From Candidatus Poribacteria bacterium (lineage in GTDB: Bacteria; Poribacteria; WGA-4E; WGA-3G): a stretch of DNA of 53,283 bases. Positions 7,920 through 17,067 of the stretch are shown one piece after another. Location: contig VXMD01000031.1 of assembly GCA_009841255.1 (NCBI GenBank), forward strand, positions 50,975 through 104,257. Direction: 5' to 3'. Under the pieces are notes generated by a model, which saw only the letters and a list, made by a program, of their open reading frames with translations, searched no databases and was not told where the DNA came from. The translations under genes were made by a program, and so were the position numbers. Each line of letters starts with the position of its first letter. Position 1 is the first letter of the stretch.

Positions 7920-8618
7920 CTAAGCGAGTAGTTTCGGTAATTCACTAAGACTCTGAATCGTTTCGTGCCATCTACCGGCTTGTGTACCGTCCCTGTCAAG
8001 CAATATCGGACGGATCCCTACACCTTGTGCGCCAACGACATCCGCCTCGTATGTATCTCCAACATGGACAACTTCCTCCACTGAAACGCCAACTGCCGCC
8101 AGTGCATAGTTGAAGATATGCGGATCCGGTTTCTCAGACCTGACACGCACATCGTGTGAGGCAACAACCGCATCAAAATACTCGGCGATCCCCAATCGTT
8201 CGGTGAGTGGATCCAGTGTTGACTCCCAATTGGAAACGATCGCTAACTTGAAACCCGAATCCCGCAAATCCTGAAGCGTAGGGACGACATCATCGTAGAG
8301 TGTGCCACTGTTCGCCGCAAAGAGGAAGTGGCCAGATTGCAACAACTCCCACGCCATCTGTCCAGCATACTCGTGAACGCCAAGTTCTCTTATAAACTCA
8401 TATTGTCGCTTCACTATAGTCATCAGCGATTCTATCAGAGAATAGGTAGCAGGGTCGAACACTGCCGTATCGGCGAAGAGCCCCTCCTGCGCCGTTTCAA
8501 AGCGTTCCCAATTGATCTCAACACGATACCGTGCAGCGATCCTCTGAAGGTTTTCTTCAAGCGTGTGCCTATGAAAATACAATGTTTTGTAAAAATCAAG
8601 GAAAACGGTTTTTATCAT
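7920..8618 (-). CDS. HAD-superfamily hydrolase (subfamily IA), paralogue 1
   Basis: A 232-residue cytoplasmic phosphatase-like protein. Motif I is FLDFYKTL: the nucleophile Asp is present, but the second Asp of the usual DxD is Tyr, as in haloacid dehalogenases (DxYxT). Motif II is AIVSNWEST and motif III/IV is SEKPDPHIF...HVGDTYEADVVGA. A helical cap lies between residues 15 and 90. It is closely related to the gene at 9997-10698, most strongly at the C-terminus (GRW/DRW-x-ETIQ-x-LSEL-x-KLL), indicating a local duplication around the TPR gene. Substrate unknown. Confidence 0.85.
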   Translation of the reverse strand: MIKTVFLDFYKTLYFHRHTLEENLQRIAARYRVEINWERFETAQEGLFADTAVFDPATYSLIESLMTIVKRQYEFIRELGVHEYAGQMAWELLQSGHFLFAANSGTLYDDVVPTLQDLRDSGFKLAIVSNWESTLDPLTERLGIAEYFDAVVASHDVRVRSEKPDPHIFNYALAAVGVSVEEVVHVGDTYEADVVGAQGVGIRPILLDRDGTQAGRWHETIQSLSELPKLLA

Positions 8619-8738
8619 AATTTTCGAGTCAAACAGTTTGTGCCTTCAGATACTGGCGCCACGAAGAAAAACAGATCCTTTTGTAAAGGCGATTTTGTTC
8701 GTTCAGAACGAAACCAACACACGAGGATCCCAAAGTCG

Positions 8739-10004
8739 TTATTTTCGATGCTTTAGATTCTCAAGATGTCGACCAATCTTTGGTCGGTTCTCATACCCCA
8801 ATTTCAAGGCTCTCTGGAAAGCTTTCTCGGCGGCTCGTTCATCGTTCCTGAAGAGCAATTGTACACCAATGTAATAGTGGTAATCTGCATCACTGTCGGA
8901 GAGATCCTTAATGATGCTCTCTAATAGTTGGATAGCTTGTTCAACCACGCCCTTTCCTCTGAATACGAATTCAAAATTATTGAAATCAGTCTCATAATTA
9001 GGACAGACCCTGACAGCAGTGTCGAAATCTTCAAGAGCTGCACTATAATCGCCTATTTCAAGGTATAAACTCCCTCTATTGAGATAAACCTCCATAGCAA
9101 CATTGGTGTTGAGTCTGATAACTTCATCATACCCCTTAATCGCTCTATCATAATCCCCTATTCCCTCATAAACATGCCCTCTATAAACACGTCCTCTACG
9201 CTGATAGACAGCGGCATATTGCGAATCAAGACGGATGGCTTCATCGTAGTCCGCCATCGCCTTATCATATTCGCCTTTTTGGTAATAGGCATCGCCTCTG
9301 CTCTGGTATGAGAAACCATTCCCATAATCAAGAAGGATAGCTCCTTGGATGACTTCAGTGTAGTCCGCTATCGCCTTATCATATTCACCTATTTGGTAAT
9401 AGATATTCCCTCTGCTCTGGTAGTAGTATGCCTCATAATCGGAAACAATGCGAATGGCTTCAGTGTAGTCCGCTATCGCCTTATCATAATCCCCTTTTCC
9501 CTCGTAGCCCTGTCCTCTGTTATGGTAAGCGTCAGAATCCTCAGGATCAATGCGAATGGCTTCAGTATAGTCCGCTATCGCCTTATCATACGCCTCTATT
9601 CCTTGGTAGACAGCAGCCCTGCCTATATATCCATACGAATCTTCAGGATCAAGACGGATAGCTTCACCGTAGTCAGCAATGGCACTGTCAAAATCGCCTT
9701 TTACATCGTAAGCGGATCCCCGCCAACGATAGGCGCTAACATGCCCAGCGTCAAGACGGATGACTTCATCGTAATCAGCAATAGCACTGTCAAAGTCGCC
9801 TATGATATAGTAGATTTCTGCCCTATACATATAGATTTCGGTGTTTTCAGGGCTGAGTTCGATCGCTTTGCCGTAGTCGGCTACCGACTTTTCAAATTCC
9901 TTTTGCCACATGTAATGAACCGCCCTGTTGATGTAACTTACAGCATCTTCTGGATTGCCTCGGATCGCTTCCTCCAACTCATAAAAAGTTTGATTGTTAT
10001 TCAT
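8739..10004 (-). CDS. Tetratricopeptide repeat protein
   Basis: A 421-residue protein made almost entirely of about eleven 34-residue TPRs of the form YDKAIADYTEAIRIDPED-x-AY-x-NRG, a superhelical protein-protein interaction scaffold. No signal peptide or membrane segment is visible. The open frame reaches 10079, but the ATG at 10004 is preferred: it overlaps the stop of the upstream HAD gene as ATGAATAA, a typical translational coupling, and gives a clean TPR start (NNNQTFYELEEAIRG). Repeats are also evident at DNA level with a period of about 102 bases. A role linked to the two flanking HAD proteins is possible but unproven. Confidence 0.85.
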   Translation of the reverse strand: MNNNQTFYELEEAIRGNPEDAVSYINRAVHYMWQKEFEKSVADYGKAIELSPENTEIYMYRAEIYYIIGDFDSAIADYDEVIRLDAGHVSAYRWRGSAYDVKGDFDSAIADYGEAIRLDPEDSYGYIGRAAVYQGIEAYDKAIADYTEAIRIDPEDSDAYHNRGQGYEGKGDYDKAIADYTEAIRIVSDYEAYYYQSRGNIYYQIGEYDKAIADYTEVIQGAILLDYGNGFSYQSRGDAYYQKGEYDKAMADYDEAIRLDSQYAAVYQRRGRVYRGHVYEGIGDYDRAIKGYDEVIRLNTNVAMEVYLNRGSLYLEIGDYSAALEDFDTAVRVCPNYETDFNNFEFVFRGKGVVEQAIQLLESIIKDLSDSDADYHYYIGVQLLFRNDERAAEKAFQRALKLGYENRPKIGRHLENLKHRK

Positions 10005-10698
10005 TAAGTAATTTGCGTAATTCGGATAGGTTCTGAATTGTTTCATCCCATCTGTCGGTCTGGGTGCCGTCTCGGTCAATCAGTATCGGACGGATTCCCG
10101 CATTTTTTGCCCCAATGATGTCCGCTTCGTAAGTATCCCCAACATGAACCGCTTCTGCTGCTGAAACCCCGATTGCTGCAAGTGTGTAGTTGAAGATATG
10201 CGAATCCGGTTTTGAGGATCGGACGCGTGCATCGTGTGAGGCAACAATTATATCGAAATAGTGCGCAATGCCGAGTCTCTCAGTAAGTGGGTCCAACGGC
10301 GTATCCCAATTGGAAACAATCGCTAACTTGAAACCCGAATCCCGCAAAAGCTGAAGCGTTGGAACGGTATCATCATAGAGCGTAGCGTTGCTCGCCGCAA
10401 AAAGCGAGTGTTCGGATTGCAACAGTTCCCATGTCATCTGTTCTACATGTTCTTGAACCCCAAGTGCCCTTATAAATTCATAATAACTCTCAATGATCTC
10501 TCGCATTGTTCCAAGAAGGGAATGTTCCGTAGGATCCGATCCCGACGCATCGGCGTAAAGATTCTCGCGTGCCGTTGCATAACGTTCCCAGTCAATTTCA
10601 AACTGGTACCGTTCTGCAATTTTTTCGAGGCTCGCCTCAAGCGGCTGCCCCCAAACGCACAGCGTCTTATAAAAATCAAAGAAAACTGCCTTTATCAT
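9997..10698 (-). CDS. HAD-superfamily hydrolase (subfamily IA), paralogue 2
   Basis: A 233-residue HAD phosphatase-like protein related along its length to the gene at 7920. Motif I is FFDFYKTL (Asp-x-Tyr), motif II AIVSNWDTPLD, motif III SSKPDSHIF and motif IV HVGDTYEADIIGA. It precedes the TPR gene with an 8-base overlap of stop and start. Upstream of its ATG the sequence CCGCAAGGTATAATTAAAGA resembles the CCGCAAGGAAAATT segment that ends the stem-loop leaders elsewhere in the window. Substrate unknown; the missing second Asp of DxD matches dehalogenase-like members and argues some caution about phosphatase activity. Confidence 0.85.
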   Translation of the reverse strand: MIKAVFFDFYKTLCVWGQPLEASLEKIAERYQFEIDWERYATARENLYADASGSDPTEHSLLGTMREIIESYYEFIRALGVQEHVEQMTWELLQSEHSLFAASNATLYDDTVPTLQLLRDSGFKLAIVSNWDTPLDPLTERLGIAHYFDIIVASHDARVRSSKPDSHIFNYTLAAIGVSAAEAVHVGDTYEADIIGAKNAGIRPILIDRDGTQTDRWDETIQNLSELRKLLNE

Positions 10699-10782
10699 TC
10701 TTTAATTATACCTTGCGGAGTAATGAAGTAGGTTTCATGCTTAACGCGCCTTCCTCTTATCCGTCCTCCATTTCATTACGGA

Positions 10783-11487
10783 CTACAGTATTGAGTTGTG
10801 AATGTAGCGGGTCGGATCGGGAATACCTACCTCTTTAAAGCCTCTCCTTCGGAGCAGGCAACTATCACATCCACCACATGCCCTGCCTTCGGTATCTGGA
10901 TCGTAGCAACTTAAAGTGAGACTGTAATCGACACCAAGTGCCGTGCCAATTTGAATAATCTCTGCCTTCGTTTTGTCCATAAGTGGGGTGCGAATTCTCA
11001 GTTTCGTTTTACCTTCAACGCCGGCTTGTGTCGCGAGGTTTGCCATCGTTTGATATGCCTCTATGTATTCTGGACGACAATCCGGATAGCCGCTGTAATC
11101 GATAGCGTTAGCTCCGATAAAAATAGTGTCAGCAACGAGGACTTCCGCATAAGCGAGGGCGTAGGAGAGAAAAATTGTGTTTCGGGCAGGGACGTAGGTT
11201 ATCGGTATGCCATCTCCCATCTCCGCATCAGATCTGTCCTTTGGGACGTCAATATCGGTTTCCGTCAATGCGGATGCCCCAAAAGTCCGCAGATCAACGT
11301 CAACGACGATATGTTGTCTAGCACCGAATACCTTTGCGATATTTTTCGCACACTGTAGCTCCACCGCGTGTCGTTGACCATATCGGAAACTCATGCAATA
11401 TGCATCGCAACCTTCATCGCGTGCGATAGCGAGCGTCGTTGTTGAATCCAAGCCGCCACTGAGTAAAACGACTGCTTTTTTAGGCAC
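10783..11487 (-). CDS. queC: 7-cyano-7-deazaguanine synthase
   Basis: Converts 7-carboxy-7-deazaguanine to preQ0 with ATP and ammonia in queuosine (or deazapurine DNA modification) biosynthesis. The 234-residue protein has the PP-loop [10 protein letters not shown] near the N-terminus and the C-terminal zinc-binding cysteines C-x8-C-x2-C-x2-C in [17 protein letters not shown]. The start is GTG with GAAGGGA upstream. No other queuosine gene is next to it. No deazapurine DNA-modification (dpd) genes are visible, so a tRNA queuosine role is the simpler reading. Confidence 0.95.
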   Translation of the reverse strand: MPKKAVVLLSGGLDSTTTLAIARDEGCDAYCMSFRYGQRHAVELQCAKNIAKVFGARQHIVVDVDLRTFGASALTETDIDVPKDRSDAEMGDGIPITYVPARNTIFLSYALAYAEVLVADTIFIGANAIDYSGYPDCRPEYIEAYQTMANLATQAGVEGKTKLRIRTPLMDKTKAEIIQIGTALGVDYSLTLSCYDPDTEGRACGGCDSCLLRRRGFKEVGIPDPTRYIHNSIL

Positions 11488-11623
11488 CGATTCCCTTCCA
11501 AAAAGAAGGGGGAAGTTGACAAGTTTGCAAGTGTTCTAAAGTTTTGCAAGTTATGTTTGATACACAGCCTAACTTTAGTTCACTTTAGCCACACTTCACA
11601 ACTTTCCACCTTTTTAATTTTTT

Positions 11624-12151
11624 CTATTCCTGTTCAAACTCTAATTTCGCAAAACGCATAAAGATGCCACCACCTGGTCTGGCAAGGGGACCGTTGATCG
11701 CTAAGCAAGCAATGACATGTTTCGCACCGGGTTCCGCGCTTTCGGTGACAACAACGCGTTGCGGCGTATTGAAACCCGAGGCAGCACCACGTCCTGACTC
11801 TCCGAATGCGAGGTCAATTTCGCCATCGACCCAGACTTCGCCGTAGTCGTCAATACACGTGTGGAACCACACCTGCGACCCAGCGACTGAGACTCCGTCA
11901 ACTTCCTCTGGAAGCGTCACGGTGATACGGTACCAACCGAAACAGAGTCCCTCAGAGATGACTGCTTGGATGTCCTCACAAATTTCCCAACCTGAATCGT
12001 CATAATCAGCGAGACGAGCCGGGCTATCTTTCATCAGATTAACCAAACCCCCGTTCGGTTCACCAGGGACGAGCCCATCGCCATAACGCCATTCGGAATT
12101 CGTGAGTTCACGATGTTCCACATTTTCTAAATCGAGTTCTGCAATAATCAT
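11624..12151 (-). CDS. Galactose-binding-like / jelly-roll domain protein
   Basis: A 175-residue protein with no signal peptide. The middle part (DYDDSGWEICEDI...GLCFGWYRITVTLPEEV...VWFHTCIDDYGEVWVDGEI) has the order of β-strands seen in the sugar-binding jelly-roll domain of β-galactosidase-type enzymes: Asp-Ser-x-Trp, Gly-x-x-Trp-Tyr, and a 'Val-Trp-Val-Asp-Gly' strand. No catalytic domain is attached. Its ATG overlaps the TAA of the upstream MFS transporter gene (TAATG), so the two are translationally coupled and may act on the same substrate. Function otherwise unknown. Confidence 0.65.
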   Translation of the reverse strand: MIIAELDLENVEHRELTNSEWRYGDGLVPGEPNGGLVNLMKDSPARLADYDDSGWEICEDIQAVISEGLCFGWYRITVTLPEEVDGVSVAGSQVWFHTCIDDYGEVWVDGEIDLAFGESGRGAASGFNTPQRVVVTESAEPGAKHVIACLAINGPLARPGGGIFMRFAKLEFEQE

Positions 12152-13344
12152 TATCCATTCCTTCCTTGGTTTGAATCGTTAAAAAGTTTATAGGCAATAC
12201 CAGTTGAAAAAATCAGGAAAATTCCCGCCACAATAAATGGAATCTGAACAGAAAAATTAATCAAAAAACCGCTTGCGACATAGCCGAGAAGGAATCCGGT
12301 GCTCCATGCCAAATGTGTGAGACCGACCCCGTGCCCCTTCTCATGCGGCTCGGTGAATTCGTTGATAAACCGCGGGATCGTCGTTGAAAGTCCCCACGCC
12401 GCGCCTGCGCCGAGGACCCCGAACACTTCCAACGCGATTAAAGAATCGTGGAAGAACGCCACGCCAAAAGCGAGGAGTGTAACCAGCGCATTCGTCACGA
12501 GGGCAGGCGTGCGATGCCCAATCGCATCACATATTCTCCCAACAGCCAATTGGCACCCAAAAGCGAACAACAGACTGATTGCACCGTAATAGCCTGTCGC
12601 CTTTACCCCAGCAATACGCTCAATCAAAATCGGCATCAGCAGGTTCACGGATCCCCAATAGTAGGTCGGGAACACCCGTAAACCGATGAGCATCCGCATC
12701 TCCCGTCGCCGACTCAGGTCCAAGTATGCCGGAACGTTAAGGGCTGACTTCCATATCCCGCCTTCCTTCTGTTGGCTCTCGGCAGACGGCTGCCCCGCTA
12801 ACCGTGGCAAAAAGAGACACGCCCCTACAAACAGCACACCTGCTAAAATCACCGCACCCGTGCCAAAAACACTATAATCGGTCCGATCAATCACCTCACC
12901 AGCGATAGCACTACCAACCGCACTCCCAACGGTCATACTGATAAAATACCACCCTGTCGCCCAGCCCAACCGATTCGAAGGCACGGCACTGATGAGGTAA
13001 CTCTGTCCACCCGCAGTCTTGAACCCAGACGCGATGCCTTCATAACAGAGGATGCCCCAAAGAAACAGCGGCGTCTGTGTCGTAAAAAGTCCACCTATCA
13101 CCACCGCCCCTGTCATCCCGATGAGTATCGTTGGTTTCCGTCCAAACCGATCGCTAAGTGTTCCACCGATCAGTGCCGAGAGTCCACCTAACCCGATAGG
13201 CAGTGCGCGCAACAATGCCGCAAACAGTGCCGTCTCTTCTAAAATCGTTTCCGCGTAGACAGGAAACAGCATCTGCACCGGTCCCGTTACCAGACCGACA
13301 GCAAACACGATGGCACAAAGAAAAATAAAACCGCGACTCCACAT
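12151..13344 (-). CDS. Major facilitator superfamily transporter
   Basis: A 397-residue integral membrane protein with about 12 predicted hydrophobic helices. The MFS loop 2-3 signature is visible as GGTLSDRFGRKPTILIG (about residues 60-76), with a related GRICDAIGHRTP after the sixth helix pair. Substrate is not evident. The stop codon overlaps the start of the jelly-roll gene downstream. Start ATG at 13344 lacks a strong ribosome-binding site. The upstream gap to NuoEF carries an inverted-repeat element. Confidence 0.88.
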   Translation of the reverse strand: MWSRGFIFLCAIVFAVGLVTGPVQMLFPVYAETILEETALFAALLRALPIGLGGLSALIGGTLSDRFGRKPTILIGMTGAVVIGGLFTTQTPLFLWGILCYEGIASGFKTAGGQSYLISAVPSNRLGWATGWYFISMTVGSAVGSAIAGEVIDRTDYSVFGTGAVILAGVLFVGACLFLPRLAGQPSAESQQKEGGIWKSALNVPAYLDLSRRREMRMLIGLRVFPTYYWGSVNLLMPILIERIAGVKATGYYGAISLLFAFGCQLAVGRICDAIGHRTPALVTNALVTLLAFGVAFFHDSLIALEVFGVLGAGAAWGLSTTIPRFINEFTEPHEKGHGVGLTHLAWSTGFLLGYVASGFLINFSVQIPFIVAGIFLIFSTGIAYKLFNDSNQGRNG

Positions 13345-13350
13345 TTTTTA

Positions 13351-13487
13351 TTGGCTGTCAGTTATCGGTTGTCAGTTTGCCTCGCAGTGAGAGTTAAGAG
13401 CGGTTTAGAACAATTTACCCCAATTTGGGGTATTCCAGAAAGTTGTGAATTTTACACCAAAGTCTCTTCACCGATAACTGACAACTC
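13351..13487. repeat. CAGTTATCGGTT inverted-repeat element, copy A
   Basis: Left arm TGTCAGTTATCGG (near 13356) and right arm CCGATAACTGACA (13471-13483) are 13-base perfect inverted repeats around about 100 bases. The interior has a separate palindrome TACCCCAA-T-TTGGGGTA at 13416-13432. Relatives lie at 38061, 39203 and 40944, with fragments near 2700, 43808 and 48855. Confidence 0.7.
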
Positions 13488-15122
13488 TTAGAAATACCGT
13501 ATCAGACTATCTGTAATGTTTGGTGCCGCGGTACCGAGTCCACATGCGCTCGTTGCTCTCATAACCGCTCCGATCTCCGAGATCAGTGCCTCTGAATCTG
13601 GGTGCAAAGGCTCGGACAAAAGTTCTGTCAATCGTTGTGTGCCGATACGACACGGGAAACATTTTCCACAAGATTCCTCGGCAAAAAATTCCATTGCGTT
13701 GCGTGCGACATCGAGCATATCTCGCGTGTCATCAAACACCATAATTCCCGCCGCCCCCAGCATCGCCCCTACCTTTTGAAAGCTCGGTTCATCAATCGTA
13801 ATGTCAAAGTCGGCTTCAGCGATAAATCCACCAGAGAGCCCAGCTGTCGTAATCGCTTGAATTTCGCGTCCCTTTGGCGCACCCCCTGCCCATTCGTAGA
13901 GCAGCGTCTTTAACGGAAGTCCAAAGGGCACCTCATAGTTCCCCGGTCTCTGGATGTCACCGGAAAGACTGATAATCTTTGTGCCTGCCAAGTTTTCATC
14001 GCAGCTGAGATTTTTATACCACGTTGCACCGTGTCGTAAAATCTGGACAGCGGCGGCAAGTGTCTCCACGTTATTTACAGCGGTGGGTAGATTCTCAAAC
14101 CCGTGCGTCACGGGATAAGGCGGGCGATTCCTTGGAAACGGATGCTTCCCTTCCAAGCTATTCAATAGCGACCCTTCCTCCCCGCAGACGTAAGCACCCG
14201 CACCGCGTCGAATATAGATATGGAAGTTGAAGTCTTCATCAAGAATGGCATCGCCAAGCAGTCCTGCTTCTTCCGCTTCCAAGAGGGCACGTTCAAGTAT
14301 TTTCAAGGTCTCTGGGTACTCATAGCGGAGATAGATAAAGCCGCGCGTCGCACCTGTCGCATAAGCAGCGAGTGTCATCCCTTCAATCACGGCGTGTGGC
14401 GCGTAATCGAGGATCACCCGATCCTTAAAACACCCCGGTTCGCCTTCATCTGCGTTGCAGACGATCGTTTTCGGTTCGCCGGGGGCATTCAAAACCGATT
14501 CCCATTTCACACCCGTTGGGAATCCCGCACCCCCTCTACCCGCAAGTTGACTCTCTTTCAGCGTTTCAATTACATCTGTTTGTGTCTGTGTTGTCAGTGC
14601 CCGAGTCAGTGCTTCATAGCCGCCAGTGCGTCGATAGCCTTCCAATGTATTGCGTTCGGGTTCTCGGATCTCGGCGAAGATGCATTCCTCTCCATCACCT
14701 GGATACGGTGGCGGTAAAGGGGTGGGTTCCACGGAGAGTGTCTCTACCTGTTTCCCGACGAGTACCTGATGTCCTTTCAGTACTGGCACACAATCGTCGC
14801 ATCTTCCCGCACACGGCATTGGGGTCGCGCCTTCGTCTTTGAGTGCCTCAAGGATTTCCAAGCCACCTTGCAATCGACAGACAGGTCCCGTACAGACGCG
14901 CGGTGCGTCTTGTCCTGGAGAAACCTCACGCGCAAAATGGTGGTAGAACGTTAAAGTGCCGAAGAGTTCAGCGAGCGGGATCCGAAGTCCGACTGCGATG
15001 TCGCGAAGGACTGCCTCCGATATAAACCCATCTCGGTCGTGAAAAGCGTGTAGCAAAGCGAGCAGTGGAGCGGGTTCATCACGCCAGTGGGCAATCACTT
15101 CTCGATTCGTCGGGGCTGCCAT
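13488..15122 (-). CDS. NuoE-NuoF fusion, NAD-linked dehydrogenase flavoprotein subunit
   Basis: A 544-residue fusion of a thioredoxin-like [2Fe-2S] NuoE domain and an FMN/NADH-binding NuoF domain. NuoE ligands are C77, C82, C104 and C108. NuoF motifs are GRGGAGFPTG (195-204), CNADEGEPGCFKD, GAGAYVCGEEG and the C-terminal 4Fe-4S set C485, C488, C491 and C527. The ATG at 15122 has GGAG six bases upstream; the longer frame to 15194 is not needed. Such fusions serve NAD-dependent formate dehydrogenases and hydrogenases as well as complex I. No complex I genes flank it. The FdhA at 43832 carries the matching NuoG-like front end, so pairing with it is inferred. Confidence 0.88.
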   Translation of the reverse strand: MAAPTNREVIAHWRDEPAPLLALLHAFHDRDGFISEAVLRDIAVGLRIPLAELFGTLTFYHHFAREVSPGQDAPRVCTGPVCRLQGGLEILEALKDEGATPMPCAGRCDDCVPVLKGHQVLVGKQVETLSVEPTPLPPPYPGDGEECIFAEIREPERNTLEGYRRTGGYEALTRALTTQTQTDVIETLKESQLAGRGGAGFPTGVKWESVLNAPGEPKTIVCNADEGEPGCFKDRVILDYAPHAVIEGMTLAAYATGATRGFIYLRYEYPETLKILERALLEAEEAGLLGDAILDEDFNFHIYIRRGAGAYVCGEEGSLLNSLEGKHPFPRNRPPYPVTHGFENLPTAVNNVETLAAAVQILRHGATWYKNLSCDENLAGTKIISLSGDIQRPGNYEVPFGLPLKTLLYEWAGGAPKGREIQAITTAGLSGGFIAEADFDITIDEPSFQKVGAMLGAAGIMVFDDTRDMLDVARNAMEFFAEESCGKCFPCRIGTQRLTELLSEPLHPDSEALISEIGAVMRATSACGLGTAAPNITDSLIRYF

Positions 15123-15216
15123 CAAATTCTCCAATCCTGTAACACAAAGAGTGGTTTCTTTATGTATCTTATCAATTTTTGGGCTTCGCGTCAACGCTTT
15201 TTTGAGGTTGCACTTG

Positions 15217-15245
15217 GTAGGAGGGATCTCCGAATCCCGACCCCT
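15217..15245 (+). repeat. GTAGGAGGGAT-type palindromic repeat
   Basis: Contains GTAGGAGGGATCTCCGAATC followed by CCGACC; GGGAT and ATCCC form a short stem. It resembles the motifs near 2572 and 2663 and lies in the gap between NuoEF and the first PhyH gene. Confidence 0.5.
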
Positions 15246-15292
15246 AATTGACCGGTTTTAATGCCTCTTTACAATCGGGTTCGGTAGAATTT

Positions 15293-16111
15293 TCATTCTG
15301 GCACATCCACTTTAAACGGATTTATGAGCTCATTCAGTGCCTTCCGCTGTCCGTGATCTCGGCTTTCAAGCTCATGAAGTGCGGTCGGGATTTCGTCTTT
15401 GTGGGCATCGAACGGAAACCACATGGACGCGTCTGCATGATGAAACTGCTTCGCATAAACCCAGCGTAAGAACACCGTCATCCGTGGATAACCTTCATGG
15501 TTCCACCGTCTTCCAGCGTGCCGCGTGTTCGGCAAAAACACAATGAAATCACCAGCGTTGACTGGGACGTTATGAACCATCGGTGGCGCGTCGTCCATTG
15601 TGATGTCCTCTGGATACTGGAAGTTGGATTTGTGGCTTCCCGGAATGCAGGCAAATCCGTTGCCGGATGGGACATCTACGAGCGAAACGGAGAGATTGAA
15701 AAAACTCGCGAAGATCTCATCGTTGGCGACTTGGTATTGGTGATTCGGACCTCGGAACCACCCCTTATGCCCGCCGTGCAATTCCAAACCGTCAGCATTG
15801 GGATAGCAGATATTCGCCACGACATCGAAAACGCGTGGATGGTTCCATGTCAGGGCAGTCGCCACACGTAGGATTTCTGGATTCAAGATAAGCCGTTGGA
15901 ACGCTTCATGCCCGTAGTGCATGTTGTAGACCCACCACGGTTTTCCCTCCGGGGCGTTGATCCGCATGGGTGGCTTGAAGTCTGACGCGTCCCATTCGTA
16001 CCACGCAAACATCTGCGCCTTCATCAGTTCGACATCCGCTTTCGGCACAGCATTGCGCACTACAAAATAGCCGAGCAGATCAAGATGCCATTTTTCTTCC
16101 TGTGTCAACAT
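15293..16111 (-). CDS. PhyH-family oxygenase with HxG metal motif
   Basis: A 272-residue member of the phytanoyl-CoA dioxygenase family of non-haem Fe(II)/2-oxoglutarate enzymes. The fold is clear from VDVPSGNGFACIPGSHKS and the distal iron ligand in NTRHAGRRW (His198). At the position where the neighbour has His-Arg-Asp, this protein reads LHGGHKGW (His112-Gly113-Gly114), so the iron-binding Asp is replaced by Gly. The same change marks Fe/2OG halogenases; it could also mean altered or lost activity. It overlaps the upstream PhyH gene by seven bases, so the two are co-translated and probably act together. Confidence 0.85.
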   Translation of the reverse strand: MLTQEEKWHLDLLGYFVVRNAVPKADVELMKAQMFAWYEWDASDFKPPMRINAPEGKPWWVYNMHYGHEAFQRLILNPEILRVATALTWNHPRVFDVVANICYPNADGLELHGGHKGWFRGPNHQYQVANDEIFASFFNLSVSLVDVPSGNGFACIPGSHKSNFQYPEDITMDDAPPMVHNVPVNAGDFIVFLPNTRHAGRRWNHEGYPRMTVFLRWVYAKQFHHADASMWFPFDAHKDEIPTALHELESRDHGQRKALNELINPFKVDVPE

Positions 16112-16977
16112 AATGCCTCTCCGTTCTCCAACTTTTTGAGGATCCGTTTGGCAAACCCCTTTTCACCTCGCTGGATCGATTCCAATTCGTACGCATCGTC
16201 AGAGATACAGTGTCGGTGCGCTTCTATTGGGAGGTTATAGTTCTCATTGAAATAGAAACTGAATTGATACCGATTGAAGACAACCCGACGCGGGGAATTG
16301 ACCTTCCAAAATTTTGCACCATGCATCAGGCGCGGTGAAAAAATCAGGCAGTCTCCTGCCTTCAATTCAAACGTAATCGCCGGTGCCCACTCATTGTCAA
16401 TATCGAGCGTCGTAGGAAATTTGATGCGTGATTTGTGCGTGCCCGGGATACACATGAAACCGTTGTCCTTCGGCACATCGACAAGCGTTATAGCGGTGTT
16501 GACGAAGTTGCTATAGATCTGTCCGTTCCCGGCTTGGTAATCGTTGTGCGGATTATGGAATCCATCGGGAAAGTCGAAGCCACTGGTATCGCGATGCAGT
16601 CGCTCCTTTTCACCGTCAGAGATGGGGCGTTGCTTCTGCAAGACGAGCGCGCAATTGAAGAGCCTTGGACGGTTCCACATCAAGCCCATCACAATCCGTA
16701 AGACCTTCTCATTGAGGGATAACCGCTCGAAAATTCGGTCGCCGTACTGCACGTTGTTCAGTACACCACTGTATTCGTCTTGGGTGACATTCACCGGTTC
16801 AGGCACAGTTTCGGGAGCAGCAAACCATCCATTTGCTATCTCAAGCATCCGTTCAACCTCTGCTGGCGATACCACCTGCCGAAGTACTAAGTAGCCAAAC
16901 AGATCGTAATGCCACTTCTCCTCTTCCGTTAGCGTGGAGGGGAGGTTGATCGCGCTATCTTCACCGCGAATTAGCAT
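16105..16977 (-). CDS. PhyH-family Fe(II)/2-oxoglutarate dioxygenase
   Basis: A 290-residue PhyH-family enzyme, expected to hydroxylate an unidentified substrate. The facial triad is complete: His128-Arg-Asp130 in RLHRDTSG and His219 in RLMHGAKFW. Family landmarks TLVDVPKDNGFMCIPGTHKS are present. The ATG follows GAGGAG closely. It overlaps the next PhyH gene by seven bases. Both proteins share the opening LTEEEKWHYDLFGYLVLR / LTQEEKWHLDLLGYFVVR, so they are tandem paralogues that have diverged at the metal site. Confidence 0.9.
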   Translation of the reverse strand: MLIRGEDSAINLPSTLTEEEKWHYDLFGYLVLRQVVSPAEVERMLEIANGWFAAPETVPEPVNVTQDEYSGVLNNVQYGDRIFERLSLNEKVLRIVMGLMWNRPRLFNCALVLQKQRPISDGEKERLHRDTSGFDFPDGFHNPHNDYQAGNGQIYSNFVNTAITLVDVPKDNGFMCIPGTHKSRIKFPTTLDIDNEWAPAITFELKAGDCLIFSPRLMHGAKFWKVNSPRRVVFNRYQFSFYFNENYNLPIEAHRHCISDDAYELESIQRGEKGFAKRILKKLENGEALC

Positions 16978-17067
16978 AACGTCTCCTCAGAATTTTGGTG
17001 GACCTACAGTCCAGTTAATATTGAAAAGGCACAAATTGCACAGAACAAATCGACAGCATTTTTTGGA

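Noticed and set aside
8739-10004. A 102-bp periodic repeat that could look like CRISPR or satellite DNA
   Set aside because: It is the DNA counterpart of tandem TPRs in an open frame; no spacers are present.
9345-10007. A 220-residue ORF on the plus strand opposite the TPR gene
   Set aside because: It is an antisense shadow of the repeat-rich TPR gene, whose coding is clear on the minus strand.
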